The position numbers and the translations under genes are program-made. This document shows positions 9,145 to 18,243 of a DNA stretch of 64,000 nt, in pieces. Under the pieces are notes generated by a model that saw only the letters and a list, made by a program, of their open reading frames with translations, was not told where the DNA came from and did not search any database. Each line of letters starts with the position of its first letter. The first letter of the stretch is position 1. The stretch comes from Planotetraspora thailandica (GTDB taxonomy: Bacteria > Actinomycetota > Actinomycetes > Streptosporangiales > Streptosporangiaceae). The stretch covers positions 1-64,000 of the forward strand of contig NZ_BOOR01000031.1 of NCBI RefSeq assembly GCF_016863335.1, in the 5' to 3' direction.

Positions 9145-10734
9145 GTGAGTTACAGCAGGCGTGGATTCCTTACCGCGGTGGGCGCGACCGGCGGAGCCGG
9201 AGCGCTCCTTGCCACGATGGGCGCGCTCGGCCTCGCGCCGACCGCCGAGGCGGCGACCCGCACCCCCTTCGTCCCCCCTCAACCGTCCGACTTCTCCCTC
9301 ACCGGCAGAGCCGCCAAGAAGGTGGTCATCCTCGGCGCGGGTGTCGCCGGGCTGGCGACCGCCTACGAGCTGGGTAAGGCGGGTTACGACTGCACGATTC
9401 TCGAGGCCCTCGACCGGGTCGGCGGCCGCAACTGGACCATCCGCGGCGGCGACAGGATCACCGAGCTCGACGGCTCGACCCAGATCGCCCGCTTCTCCGA
9501 CGGCATCTACATGAACGCGGGCCCCGCCAGGCTCGCGCAGTGGATGGTCACCATGGACTACTGCCGTGAACTCGGCGTTCCGCTGGAGGTCTTCACCAAC
9601 TCCAACGCGCAGGCGTACATCTTCAACGCGTCGGCCGGAATGACCGCGCCGGTCCGCTGGCGTACGGCTAAAGCCGACGTCTACGGCTACATCTCCGAGC
9701 TGCTCTCCACCGCCACCGACAGCGGCGCGCTCGACGCCAAGCTGACCGCGCAGGACAAGGAGCGGCTCATCACGTTCCTGCGCAACTTCGGCTCGATCGG
9801 CACCAAGGCGAGCGGTTACGCCTACACCGGCAACGAGCACCGGGGATACAGCGTCGACCCGGGCGCGGGCGAGCAGCCGGGCACCATCCTCGGGCCCGTG
9901 CCGTCGTTGTCGGAGGTGCTCGCCAGCGGCGTCGGCCAGCGGTTCTCGTTCGAGTTCGGTTACGACCAGGCGATGCTGATGTTCCAGCCGGTCGGCGGCA
10001 TGGACTCCATTCCCAAGGCGTTCGCCGAGGCCGTCGGCAAGCACAAGATCCAGCTGAGGTCGAAGGTCACGAAGATCACCGACCTGGCGAACGGCGTCGA
10101 GGTCGAATACCTGGACAAGCACGGCAAGACCCGCACGATCAAGGCGGATCTCTGCGTGGCCGCGATGCCGCCGCACATCCTGGCCAAGACACCCCACAAC
10201 CTCGGGCCAGACGTGCAGGCCGCGCTCTCCACACCGACCGTGACCTCCTCCGGCAAGATCGGGCTGGAGTATCGCCGCCGCTGGTGGGAGACCGACGAGA
10301 ACATCTACGGCGGCATCACCAACACCGACCTCGACCTGTCCGTGGTCTGGTATCCCTCCTACGGGTACGGCACCCGCCGCGGCCTCGTCATCGGCTACTA
10401 CAACAACGGCGCCAGCCAGGACTCGTACGCGGCACTCAGCCATCCCGAGCGGGAGAAGCGCGCGGTCGAGCAGGGCATGAAGATTCACGGCGCGAAATAC
10501 CGCGACGAGCTCGCGGCCTCCGCATCGGTCTCGTGGAAGTTGCAGCCGCACATCGAGGGAGCCTGGGTCAGCTGGCCGTCGCGCACCGGCGGCTACCAGC
10601 TGCTCAACAAGCCCGCCGGCCACGTGCACTTCGCCGGCGACTGGCTCAGCTACATGATCGCCTGGCAGGCCGGCGCCCTCGAGTCGGCCCGTAAGACCGT
10701 CTCCGACATCCACCAGCGCGTGCTCGCCGGCTGA
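9145..10734 (+). CDS. Tat-exported flavin monoamine oxidase / L-amino-acid oxidase-like
   Basis: A 529-residue FAD amine oxidase. A twin-arginine signal (YSRRGFLTAVGATGG) is followed by a hydrophobic stretch and an Ala-rich cleavage region. The FAD-binding Rossmann motif is VVILGAGVAGLATAYELGKAG with the acidic ribose ligand in ILEAL, then the VGGRNWT arginine region. The C-terminal HFAGDWLSYMIAWQAGALESA is the second FAD contact of the amine-oxidase family. It probably oxidises amines or amino acids outside the membrane, releasing hydrogen peroxide. GTG 9145 follows TTGGAGG. It is followed by a strong terminator, so it is probably monocistronic. Confidence 0.9.
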   Translation: MSYSRRGFLTAVGATGGAGALLATMGALGLAPTAEAATRTPFVPPQPSDFSLTGRAAKKVVILGAGVAGLATAYELGKAGYDCTILEALDRVGGRNWTIRGGDRITELDGSTQIARFSDGIYMNAGPARLAQWMVTMDYCRELGVPLEVFTNSNAQAYIFNASAGMTAPVRWRTAKADVYGYISELLSTATDSGALDAKLTAQDKERLITFLRNFGSIGTKASGYAYTGNEHRGYSVDPGAGEQPGTILGPVPSLSEVLASGVGQRFSFEFGYDQAMLMFQPVGGMDSIPKAFAEAVGKHKIQLRSKVTKITDLANGVEVEYLDKHGKTRTIKADLCVAAMPPHILAKTPHNLGPDVQAALSTPTVTSSGKIGLEYRRRWWETDENIYGGITNTDLDLSVVWYPSYGYGTRRGLVIGYYNNGASQDSYAALSHPEREKRAVEQGMKIHGAKYRDELAASASVSWKLQPHIEGAWVSWPSRTGGYQLLNKPAGHVHFAGDWLSYMIAWQAGALESARKTVSDIHQRVLAG

Positions 10735-10746
10735 CGCCGAAACCTG

Positions 10747-10776
10747 AAGGGCGCAGCCTGTCGCGGCTGCGCCCTT
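10747..10776 (+). terminator. intrinsic terminator after flavin amine oxidase
   Basis: Perfect 12-bp stem (AAGGGCGCAGCC) with a 6-base loop, ending in a short T run, 12 bases after the stop codon. Confidence 0.85.
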
Positions 10777-10910
10777 TATTCATCCACATTCGCCGACAAT
10801 GTGATGGAATTTTTATAGAAATAACACCATATAAGAATAAAGGTGACAGAATGCGGCAAATCCGTTAGGTTCCCGTCTTCGGAAATATCCCCCATTCCTG
10901 GAGCCACCCC

Positions 10911-12389
10911 ATGGTCACCGCGACGCGCGCAGCGCTGGCGTTCGGCCTTCTGGCGGGTTTCTACGTTCTCGTCGCCGCCGTGCTCGCCTTCACGGTGTTC
11001 ATCGACGTCGAAACCCTCAGCCACTTCTCCGCCGGCGCGTTGAAGATCGCCGCGGTCCTCACTCTGGCCTCCTTGGCGCTGCTGCGCGGCCTTTTCCTCG
11101 TCAACCGGCGCGTCAAGCACGAAGAGCCCGGCGTCGCCGTCGGCCGCGACCGCGAGCCGCTGCTCTGGCACACCGTCGAGGAACTCGCCACGCGGGTGCA
11201 GACCCGCCCGCCGGACGAGATTCGCCTGGTCTCCGAAGTGAACGCCGCGGTCAGCGAGGACACGAGCTGGCTGGGCCTGCGGGCCGGCCGCCGCCACATG
11301 TACATCGGCATGCCCCTGCTGATGACGCTCACCACCGACGAGATGCGTGCCGTACTGGGACACGAGCTCGGCCACTACAGCGGCGCGCACACCCGGCTCG
11401 GCGCACCCGTCTACCGGGGCCGCATCGCCGTGATCGCCGCGGTGCAGTCGCTCGGCAACCACGCCTTCATCCAGAAGATCTTCTACTGGTACGCCAAACT
11501 TTTCCTGCGCGTGTCGCTGGCCGTCTCGCGCAACCAGGAACTGGAGGCCGACCGGTTCGCCGTGGCCATCGCGAACCGGGACGCCGCGGCGGGCGCGCTG
11601 CGCAAGGTGGGCGGCACGGCCGAGGTGTGGCAGATGTTCCTGGACCGGTATGTCGGCATGACCGGCATGGCGGGAAGCCGGCCGGTCAATCTGTTCGGCG
11701 GCTTCCACGCCCTGGTCAACGTGCATGCGAAGGAGATCGCCGAGGCCGACGGGGCTGGCGAGCAGACCAGCCCGTACGACTCTCACCCGAGCCTGCGCCA
11801 GCGGCTCGAGGCCATCGCCCGCCTGGAGGACTCTCCGGGCATGCCCGACCCACGCCCCGCGCTGACCCTCCTCCGTGATCCGGCCGGCGCCATGAACGCC
11901 CTGGAGATGGCCTTCTGGACGGAGGAGGCGCTCAAGCTCCGCCCGCTCCCATGGGATGAGCTGGTCGCCCAGGGCATGTACGCGGCGCTCAACGAGGAGG
12001 CCGTGCACGACCTCGCCGTCGCGGGACAGCGGATCTCCGGCACGGCCGAGCCGACCCTCGACGCCGCCCTGATGGCGCTCGCCCACGGCCGCGCCGCCGC
12101 GCTCAACGACGAGCTCGTGCGGCTCGACTGGCGCCCCTCTCCCGATCTGACGGCCAAGGTCCTGGCCCGCGCCATCGAGGGCATGCTGATCAGGCAGGGC
12201 AGAGCCAGGTGGACGCTGTCGTGGACGGGCCCCGCCACGCTGCTCGACCCGGCCGGCAACGAGGTCAAGGTCGACGAGTACACGGCCCAGGCCGTGGCCA
12301 ACCCCGCGGCGGTCGCTCCCCTGCGCGAATGGCTCATCCGGCTGGGCGTGCCCGTCGGCCACAACCCCGGTGCGCCCGTCCGCGCCTGA
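10911..12389 (+). CDS. membrane M48-family zinc metalloprotease
   Basis: A 492-residue HtpX/Ste24-like peptidase. Two membrane helices (about residues 5-30 and 43-62) lead into the catalytic domain. The zinc site is GHELGHYSG near residue 150, with the downstream Glu in NQELEADRFAV. The N-terminal arrangement is that of stress-linked membrane proteases acting on misfolded membrane proteins or exported peptides. The C-terminal third is unusually long for HtpX and has no recognisable motif. The upstream 170 bp are AT-rich and should hold its promoter. It converges on the Asn-rich repeat protein gene. Confidence 0.87.
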   Translation: MVTATRAALAFGLLAGFYVLVAAVLAFTVFIDVETLSHFSAGALKIAAVLTLASLALLRGLFLVNRRVKHEEPGVAVGRDREPLLWHTVEELATRVQTRPPDEIRLVSEVNAAVSEDTSWLGLRAGRRHMYIGMPLLMTLTTDEMRAVLGHELGHYSGAHTRLGAPVYRGRIAVIAAVQSLGNHAFIQKIFYWYAKLFLRVSLAVSRNQELEADRFAVAIANRDAAAGALRKVGGTAEVWQMFLDRYVGMTGMAGSRPVNLFGGFHALVNVHAKEIAEADGAGEQTSPYDSHPSLRQRLEAIARLEDSPGMPDPRPALTLLRDPAGAMNALEMAFWTEEALKLRPLPWDELVAQGMYAALNEEAVHDLAVAGQRISGTAEPTLDAALMALAHGRAAALNDELVRLDWRPSPDLTAKVLARAIEGMLIRQGRARWTLSWTGPATLLDPAGNEVKVDEYTAQAVANPAAVAPLREWLIRLGVPVGHNPGAPVRA

Positions 12390-12400
12390 GCACGGGAAAA

Positions 12401-12434
12401 CGGAAGGCCGAGCCGGCGACGGCCCGGCCTTCCG
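12401..12434. terminator. hairpin after M48 protease gene
   Basis: 10-bp perfect inverted repeat (CGGAAGGCCG) with a 14-base loop, 11 bases after the stop. A second imperfect GGGAGGG/CCCTCCC stem at about 12496-12559 may serve the convergent gene. Confidence 0.65.
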
Positions 12435-12574
12435 GGGGCACGATCCCGGCCGCGGCAATCGCATCGAGACGCACCGGAGGCGGACGAAAACGGGGAGGGC
12501 CGCCCACGACAGGATGCGCATCGACTGCGCCTCGGCGTGGACGACCCTCCCAGCGTTCCTACGGCCGTGCGTTC

Positions 12575-13390
12575 CTAGAAGCCGACGCCGAGCCCCAGAA
12601 GGGCGTTGGTCAGGCCCTGCAGCGGGTCATAGGCCGCCACCGGGGTCCTCGTGGTGGTGGCCGCGTCGAAGCGACCGATCGTGTTCGGGTTCCAGTTCGC
12701 GTTCGCGTTCGCGTTCGGGTTCCAGTTTGTGTTTGCGTTTGCGTTCGGGTTCCAGTTCGCGTTCGCGTTTGCGTTTGCGTTCGGGTTCCAGTTCGCGTTT
12801 GCGTTTGCGTTCGGGTTCCAGTTCGCGTTCGGGTTCGGGTTCGGGTTCCAGCTTTTATACGGATTCCAGGTCGCGTTCGGGTTCGGGTCGGTCCGCGGGG
12901 TGCTGTTGTTTTTGACCTGGGAGAGGTACGGAGTCCTCAGCGGCCCCCCCGTGTACGGCGGCGAGGTCGCCTCCGAGGTCGCGTCCGAGGTGTTCGTTGC
13001 GTCCGCGGTGGTCGTCGCGGCGGCGTCCGACGTCTGCGTCGGCACAAGTGAGACGTTGATGTCGTGCAGCAGGTGCTGGCGCTCGTGCTGGCGGAGGCTG
13101 CCGCGCTGGCGCTGACGGTCGCGGTTGCGGTTCCAGTTGCGATTGCGCTGGCGATCCCGGATGGTGAGGTCGTTGTCGTTGTCACCGTCGTCGTCATCGT
13201 CGTCGTCCGCCGCGTGCTGGCGAAGGAGCTGGCTCGAGACGCCGCTGACGAGTTCGGCGGACTGGCGGGCGCCCGTGAAGGAGGCCGAGGCGCCGGCGGA
13301 AGAAGCGGCGGCGGCCTCCAGAAGGAGGGCACCACCCGTCAGAACGGCAGTGGTCGCGACAGTCGCGATGAGGCCATGAGCCTTGGGCAT
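12575..13390 (-). CDS. secreted low-complexity Asn-rich tandem-repeat protein
   Basis: A 271-residue exported protein with no family I know. A signal peptide covers about residues 1-37. Then come an Asp run (residues 62-68, seven Asp, followed by an acidic Asn/Asp stretch), an Arg/Asn/Gln-rich basic block (residues 78-105), a Thr/Ala/Ser linker, and at residues 175-238 seven Trp-Asn-Pro units built mostly as the decapeptide WNPNANANAN. The tail (ending GLTNALLGLGVGF) is hydrophobic and Gly-rich. The composition suggests a structural or surface, perhaps spore- or hypha-coat, polymer, which is only a guess. AGGAGAG precedes the ATG. The long upstream AT-rich region implies complex control. Confidence 0.75.
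   Translation of the reverse strand: MPKAHGLIATVATTAVLTGGALLLEAAAASSAGASASFTGARQSAELVSGVSSQLLRQHAADDDDDDDGDNDNDLTIRDRQRNRNWNRNRDRQRQRGSLRQHERQHLLHDINVSLVPTQTSDAAATTTADATNTSDATSEATSPPYTGGPLRTPYLSQVKNNSTPRTDPNPNATWNPYKSWNPNPNPNANWNPNANANANWNPNANANANANWNPNANANTNWNPNANANANWNPNTIGRFDAATTTRTPVAAYDPLQGLTNALLGLGVGF
12677..12868 (-). repeat. 30-bp tandem repeats encoding WNPNANANAN
   Basis: About six degenerate 30-bp units inside the Asn-rich protein gene, one of them expanded to 36 bp. Alternating GCG/GCA Ala codons and AAC Asn codons show that the copies have diverged at synonymous sites, so protein sequence rather than recent slippage is being kept. Confidence 0.85.
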
Positions 13391-13912
13391 TTGGTTTCTC
13401 TCCTAGAAGGATTACTGCCCGATATTCGAGTGATTTCCAAAATCGGCCAGGAGCGCCTTTTCTGAAAAGCTATGCAGATCAACGCTGCGTTGTCTTGCTT
13501 CCCGGCCATCCATGCCCCAAACGGCGATGAGCGCCTTTTGCCGTGTGACTGCCTTTTTATAGAAGATGCCACGTCAATCCGAGGGCGAATATACCTCCTG
13601 TCCGATTTTGCGCCTCGCCCGTACATGCCCGAAGTGTCGTGCAAATAGCCTTGCGCCCCAACCAATGGAATTGGCAGCATAAACGCGTAACGGCCGTATG
13701 CCGCCGTTCCGGCCCCCTTGGGGGTGACTTCAGCCGATCGGCATGCAGGCCCTTAAAATGGGGGTTGGCGGCATATACGGGACCCGCCAGAGAAACCACA
13801 CCACGCCATTTCCCGGCAACCGGCGCCAAGCGCATATATAGGTGGCGAAGCCGAAGGCGGCGGTGAGATCATCAGGAAACTCATTTGCCCTGATGAAAAC
13901 GGAGGAAGCTCC
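13391..13912. other. 522-bp non-coding region
   Basis: The region lies between the divergent Asn-rich protein and GNAT genes. It is clearly more AT-rich than its surroundings, with stretches such as TTTTATAGAAG. The open frames crossing it lack coding character. It presumably holds both promoters. I see no RNA gene or strong hairpin. Confidence 0.5.
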
Positions 13913-14440
13913 TTGAACGGTCTCACCGTACGGGATATGACAGTCCGGGATATCCGGGCGGTCTCCACCATTCGCGTCACCGGCTGGAAGGCGGCGTACA
14001 GCGGGCTCGTGCCGACGAGTTACCTCGACGGGCTCAGTGTCGAGGCCGACGCGGAGTGGCGCACGAAGACGTTCGCGGCCGACCCACTCGTGCAGAACGT
14101 CGTCGCGGAAGACGACCGGGACGTTGTGGGATGGGGAGTCCTCGGTCCCTGCCGCGACGACGACGCCGAAAACGAGGCGGGCGAGATCTACGCCCTTTAT
14201 GTGGCTCCCGCCAGGATCGGGACCGGGGCCGGGCGCACGCTCATGGACGCCTTGATCGCACGGGCGGGCGAGGCCGGCTTCGCCACGCTCACGTTGTGGG
14301 TGATCGCCGGGAACCGGCGGGCCAGACGTTTCTACGAGCGGGCCGGCTTCCGATTCGACGGCACACGGGCCGATTGGCCCGTCGAGGATACGTCCGTCCC
14401 CGAGGTCAGGTACGCGCGGACCGTCGCGGATCCTCGCTGA
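13913..14440 (+). CDS. GNAT-family N-acetyltransferase
   Basis: A GNAT acetyltransferase of 175 residues. It has the N-terminal strand and helix TVRDIRAVSTIRVTGWKAAY, the acetyl-CoA pyrophosphate loop IGTGAGRTLMDALI preceded by EIYALYVAPA, and the C-terminal motif NRRARRFYERAGF. This matches small cytosolic acetyltransferases related to RimI/YitI types. The acceptor is unknown. TTG 13913 is taken because GGAGGAAG lies at the right distance; ATG 13937 is an alternative eight codons later. The neighbouring NTF2-like gene is convergent. Confidence 0.88.
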   Translation: MNGLTVRDMTVRDIRAVSTIRVTGWKAAYSGLVPTSYLDGLSVEADAEWRTKTFAADPLVQNVVAEDDRDVVGWGVLGPCRDDDAENEAGEIYALYVAPARIGTGAGRTLMDALIARAGEAGFATLTLWVIAGNRRARRFYERAGFRFDGTRADWPVEDTSVPEVRYARTVADPR

Positions 14441-14474
14441 ACACCGGCCCTGAACTGGGCGGGTGACAGGCTGG

Positions 14475-14840
14475 TCAGCGCTCGCGGCGGACGAACTCGG
14501 GCTGGTCGAGCACGCGCAGCCAGCTTCCGTCGCTCTGGCGCCGGACGACCTGCGCCCGGGCGCCCGCCCCGTCCCTGGGCGGTGTCGAGGTGAGCGCGAT
14601 GTCACCGCTGACGAGCGTCGGCAGCGGTTGTTCCTGCTCGAAGCGGGGGCGGCCCGCCAGCACCTTCTCCCACAGCGCGCGGATCGCCTCCCTGCCCACC
14701 GTCTGGCTGCCGGGCGGGTAGGCCATCACCGCGTCCTCTTCGTAGAGTTCGGCGACCCCCGCCGCGTCACCGGCGTTGGAACGCTCGACGAACAGGCGGG
14801 TGATGTCCTCCGGCCGCATGGCCTTCTCGTATGCCGTCAC
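14475..14840 (-). CDS. NTF2-like (SnoaL/DUF4440-type) protein
   Basis: A small cone-shaped-barrel protein of 121 residues. ITRLFVERSNAGDAAGVAELY and EDAVMAYPPGSQTVGREAIRALW are the classic first helices and strand of the NTF2-like fold used by SnoaL-type cyclases, ketosteroid isomerases and ligand-binding proteins. No catalytic residue is evident. GTG 14840 follows GGAGGAATTC. It is divergent from a LysR regulator whose likely operator sits in the 98-bp gap, so expression is probably LysR-controlled. Confidence 0.8.
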   Translation of the reverse strand: MTAYEKAMRPEDITRLFVERSNAGDAAGVAELYEEDAVMAYPPGSQTVGREAIRALWEKVLAGRPRFEQEQPLPTLVSGDIALTSTPPRDGAGARAQVVRRQSDGSWLRVLDQPEFVRRER

Positions 14841-14915
14841 GAATTCCTCCAGAGATGGGGTTTCAGCGCGTCCAGCGTGCCCCTGCCGCCGATAAGAAGT
14901 CCAACAGATGATTGT

Positions 14916-14934
14916 GCTGATAACTAGAATCAGC
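14916..14934. promoter_or_regulatory. probable LysR operator
   Basis: Perfect 6-bp inverted repeat GCTGAT-N7-ATCAGC containing a T-N11-A core, four bases before the LysR start codon and between it and the divergent NTF2-like gene. This is the expected place for autoregulation and target control. Confidence 0.65.
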
Positions 14935-14938
14935 GGTT

Positions 14939-15826
14939 ATGGAGCTGCGGCAGCTGGAGTATTTCGTCGCGGTCGCCGAGGAGCGGAACTTCACCCGGGC
15001 GGCCGAACGTGTGCACATCAGCCAGTCGGGAGTGAGCGCCCAGATCCGCCAGCTGGAACGCGAACTCGGCGCCGAACTCTTCGACCGGTCGGCTCGCACC
15101 GTCACCCTCACCGCCGCGGGGAAGGCCGCGCTCGACCACGCCCGCGCCGCGCTCGCCGCCGCCGAGTCGCTCGACCAGGCGGTGAGCGAGGTGACGGACC
15201 TCATCCGCGGGCGAGTCACCGTCGGGATGGTCATCGGCTGCACCATCACGCCGTTGTTCGACGCGCTGGCCGCGTTTCACCGGGCGCACCCCGGCGTGGA
15301 GATCTCACTTCTGGAGGACAACTCCGACCGGCTCGTCGAGGGCGTGCGGGCGGGCACCATCGACGTGGCCCTCGTCGGCACAGCCGCCATCCCGGAGGGT
15401 CTGGAGGCTCTGACGATCGTCAGCGAGCGGCTCGTCGTGGCGGTCCCGCACGAACATCCTCTGGCGCGACGGCGACGGGTCACCCTGCGCGATCTGGGCG
15501 ACCACCCGATCGTGTGCATGCCGCCCGGCACCGGCCTGCGCGCGGTCTTCGACCAGGCGTGCGCCGCGGGGAGCCTCCGGCCTGCGATCACGCTCGAGGC
15601 CGGCGCCGCGGACGCCGTCGCCGACCTCGCCGCCCGCGGGCTCGCCGTCGCGGTCCTCTGCGACTCGATGGTCACACGTCATCGCGACCGGCTCATGGCT
15701 CTCCCCATCGACGACGTCGAAACGCCGGCCCTGCTCGCCCTGGTCTGGAGGCACGCGCACGGCCCCGCCGTACGTGAGCTGCTCGTGTACGGCCGGCAGG
15801 CGTTCGGCGAGGCCGCCCGGGGGTGA
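14939..15826 (+). CDS. LysR-family transcriptional regulator
   Basis: A LysR regulator of 295 residues, starting MELRQLEYFVAVAEERNF with the helix-turn-helix at about residues 18-37 (RVHISQSGVSAQIRQLERELG) and a periplasmic-binding-like effector domain from about residue 88. The ATG is the natural family start and lies four bases after a perfect inverted repeat, so its own mRNA may be nearly leaderless. It is divergent from the NTF2-like gene. The effector is unknown. Confidence 0.9.
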   Translation: MELRQLEYFVAVAEERNFTRAAERVHISQSGVSAQIRQLERELGAELFDRSARTVTLTAAGKAALDHARAALAAAESLDQAVSEVTDLIRGRVTVGMVIGCTITPLFDALAAFHRAHPGVEISLLEDNSDRLVEGVRAGTIDVALVGTAAIPEGLEALTIVSERLVVAVPHEHPLARRRRVTLRDLGDHPIVCMPPGTGLRAVFDQACAAGSLRPAITLEAGAADAVADLAARGLAVAVLCDSMVTRHRDRLMALPIDDVETPALLALVWRHAHGPAVRELLVYGRQAFGEAARG

Positions 15827-16085
15827 CCATGCGCCGAATCCTTCGTACGGGCCGGTTGAGGAACGTTTCGGGAAAATCAGGTTTTTACAGATATTTCGTG
15901 CTTTGCGAGTAAATGTCATCGGCGAACCGATCGGCTTGCGGCCCGTGGCCGCAAGCTCCCCAGGTAGCGGTCCACCTGCGCGAACGCGGCCCGCCTACCC
16001 GAAATTGTGGTTTTAGATCATATTGTGACCTCCATACCAAAAAATCCCTACTTACATAGCAGGAAAAATCGGGGAACAATGGGTC

Positions 16086-17018
16086 ATGCGTTCACTGATC
16101 CTGCTCGGGCTCGTCGGTTTCACCGCACAGCTTGTCGACGGTGCGCTCGGCATGGCCTACGGCGTCACCTCGACCACGCTCCTGCTCGCCATCGGCACAA
16201 ACGCGGCGGCGGCCTCGGCCACCGTTCATCTCGCCGAGATCGGGACCACTCTCGCTTCCGGCGTCTCGCACTGGCGTTTCGGCAACATCGACTGGAAGGT
16301 CGTCCTCAGAATCGGCGTGCCGGGCGCCGCCGGAGCCTTCGCCGGCGCCACCTTCCTGTCCAGCCTGTCCACCGAGACGGCGGCACCGATCATGTCGATC
16401 ATCCTCCTCAGCCTGGGGATCTACGTCCTGGTCAGGTTCACCACGTTCGGCCTGCCGCGCGGCAACCTCGGCAAGCCCCTCCGCAAACGGTTCCTCGCCC
16501 CTCTCGGGGTGGCCGCCGGGTTCATCGACGCCACCGGCGGCGGCGGATGGGGCCCGGTCGGCACCCCGGCCATCCTGGCCAGCGGACGGCTCGCCCCGCG
16601 CAAGGTGATCGGGTCGATCGACGCCAGCGAGTTCCTCGTGGCCGTCGCCGCCAGCGTCGGCTTCCTCCTGGGGATCGGCTCGGAGAACATCGACTTCGCC
16701 TGGGTCGGCGTGCTCCTGCTCGGCGGCGTGATCGCCGCGCCGATCGCCGCCTGGCTGGTCCGTCACATCCCGCCCCGCATCCTCGGCTCGGCCGTCGGCG
16801 GGGTCATCATCCTGACCAACGTCCGCACCCTGCTGCGCAGCGACGCGGTCGACGCCCCCGGCGGCACGCAGGCCGCCGCCTACATCACGATCGCCGTCAT
16901 CTGGGCCGCCGCCATCGCCCACTCGTGGCGGCAGTACCACCGCGACAAGAGCACCGAGTCCGTGGAGGCGATCGAGGCGGAACTCGAGCGCAGGAGCGCC
17001 GGCGAGCCCGCCACCTGA
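16086..17018 (+). CDS. TauE/SafE-family sulfite/anion exporter
   Basis: A polytopic membrane protein of 310 residues with eight or so hydrophobic segments. The N-terminal LVDGALGMAYGVTSTTLLL and the repeat-half block GFIDATGGGGWGPVGTPAIL are the paired signature loops of TauE/SafE permeases, which export sulfite, sulfoacetate or related organosulfur anions. A charged C-terminal tail follows. It converges on a YeiH-type putative sulfate exporter, so two sulfur-oxyanion exporters share one terminator. The upstream 259 bp hold AT-rich promoter-like sequence but no obvious operator. Confidence 0.87.
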   Translation: MRSLILLGLVGFTAQLVDGALGMAYGVTSTTLLLAIGTNAAAASATVHLAEIGTTLASGVSHWRFGNIDWKVVLRIGVPGAAGAFAGATFLSSLSTETAAPIMSIILLSLGIYVLVRFTTFGLPRGNLGKPLRKRFLAPLGVAAGFIDATGGGGWGPVGTPAILASGRLAPRKVIGSIDASEFLVAVAASVGFLLGIGSENIDFAWVGVLLLGGVIAAPIAAWLVRHIPPRILGSAVGGVIILTNVRTLLRSDAVDAPGGTQAAAYITIAVIWAAAIAHSWRQYHRDKSTESVEAIEAELERRSAGEPAT

Positions 17019-17054
17019 CCGGTCAACGGAAGCAGCACCTTCTGCACAGACGAA

Positions 17055-17088
17055 GGGGCCGGCACGGCGCGTGCGCCGTACCGGCCCC
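17055..17088. terminator. bidirectional hairpin between TauE/SafE and YeiH genes
   Basis: Stem of GGGGCCGG plus ACGGCG with a single mismatch and a 4-base loop, between two convergent stop codons. Confidence 0.85.
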
Positions 17089-17100
17089 TCGGCCTGTCCG

Positions 17101-18243
17101 TCAGGTGACGGAGAACCCGCTGAACAGCAGGGCGGCGAGACCCAGCGCCAGCAGGATGTTCACCACGGTTGCGGTGGCGAAGACGCCGACCGGACGCCAG
17201 CCCGCCTCCTTCAGCGACGCCACACGGAATTCCAGCCCGATGCTGACGAAGGCCAGGATCAGGAACCAGACCCGCAGATCGTTGGCGACGCCGATGGTCT
17301 CCTTGCCCACGTCCGCGCTCACCGTGGACAGCCACCAGGTGGCGATCACCGACGCGGCGATGAAGCCGAGCACGAACTTGGGGAACCGCTCCCACAGATC
17401 GCCCAAGGTCGGGCGCCGGGCGTCCGCACGGCGCTCGACCCGGAAGGCGAAGTAGGCGGTGAGTGCGATGGCGACCACACCCATGAGGGCGTTCTGGGTG
17501 ACCTTCACGATGGTGGCGACCTGCAGCGCCTCCTCACCGACGATCGTTCCCGCCGCGGTGACGGCCGCCGTCGTGTCGATGTTGCCGCCGATCCACGCGC
17601 CGGCCACCTCCGGGCTGAGCCCCAGCGCGGAGGCCAGCCACGGCAGGATGAAGATCGACGGGAGCGCGAAGGCGATCACGAGGCTGGCGCTGTAGGCGAG
17701 TTGCTCCCGCTTCGCCTGTACGGCTCCCGCCGCGGCGATCGCCGCGCTCACCCCGCAGATCGACACCGCCGCCGACAGCAGCGCGCGCAGCTTGTCGTCC
17801 AGGCCGAACTTGCCGCCCAGCCACCAGGTGAACAGGAACACCCCGCTGATCAGCACGATCGCCTGGATGATCGCCGGGCCCGCTGCCGTGACGATCACCT
17901 TGAGGTTGATCGAGGCGCCCAGCAGGACCAGGCCCGTCTTGATGAAGAACTCCGTACGGAATCCTCCGGCGAGGCGGTCGCGCAGTCCGGTGGCCGTCAG
18001 CACGGCGTTGCCGGCAAGCCCCAGGACGATCGCGTACACCGGGTATTCGACGGCTGCGCCCAGATCCTCCAGGGAGGTGCCTTCCAGCCATCCCGGCACG
18101 TTCTTGTCCAGGACGCGGGTGACCGCCGCCAGCGCGATCACCACGACGACACCGGCCAGGGCCGGCGCCCATGCCCCGGTCGCGCGGCCGCCGGACTCCG
18201 GCGCGGTTTCCGGCGTGCGCGGGGAGACCTCTTCGGTGCTCAT
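17101..18243 (-). CDS. YeiH-family putative sulfate/anion exporter
   Basis: A 380-residue polytopic membrane protein of the YeiH/PSE family. The central GLVLLGASINLK, SAAVSICGVSAAIAA and AGAWIGGNIDTTAAV motifs are characteristic. A 25-residue polar N-terminal tail precedes about ten helices. The family has been proposed to export sulfate or related anions; direct substrate evidence is thin. ATG 18243 overlaps the stop of the upstream small gene as TGATG, a clear sign of translational coupling. GTG 18246 directly before it is a less likely start. Confidence 0.85.
   Translation of the reverse strand: MSTEEVSPRTPETAPESGGRATGAWAPALAGVVVVIALAAVTRVLDKNVPGWLEGTSLEDLGAAVEYPVYAIVLGLAGNAVLTATGLRDRLAGGFRTEFFIKTGLVLLGASINLKVIVTAAGPAIIQAIVLISGVFLFTWWLGGKFGLDDKLRALLSAAVSICGVSAAIAAAGAVQAKREQLAYSASLVIAFALPSIFILPWLASALGLSPEVAGAWIGGNIDTTAAVTAAGTIVGEEALQVATIVKVTQNALMGVVAIALTAYFAFRVERRADARRPTLGDLWERFPKFVLGFIAASVIATWWLSTVSADVGKETIGVANDLRVWFLILAFVSIGLEFRVASLKEAGWRPVGVFATATVVNILLALGLAALLFSGFSVT

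Noticed and set aside
12651-13115. Plus-strand frame made of FAFAFG-like repeats
   Set aside because: It is the complement of the Asn-rich repeat gene. The signal peptide, ribosome site and codon use support the minus strand only.
13557-13835. 92-codon minus-strand frame between the Asn-rich protein and GNAT genes
   Set aside because: Composition does not match local genes, there is no ribosome site, and it overlaps AT-rich promoter sequence.
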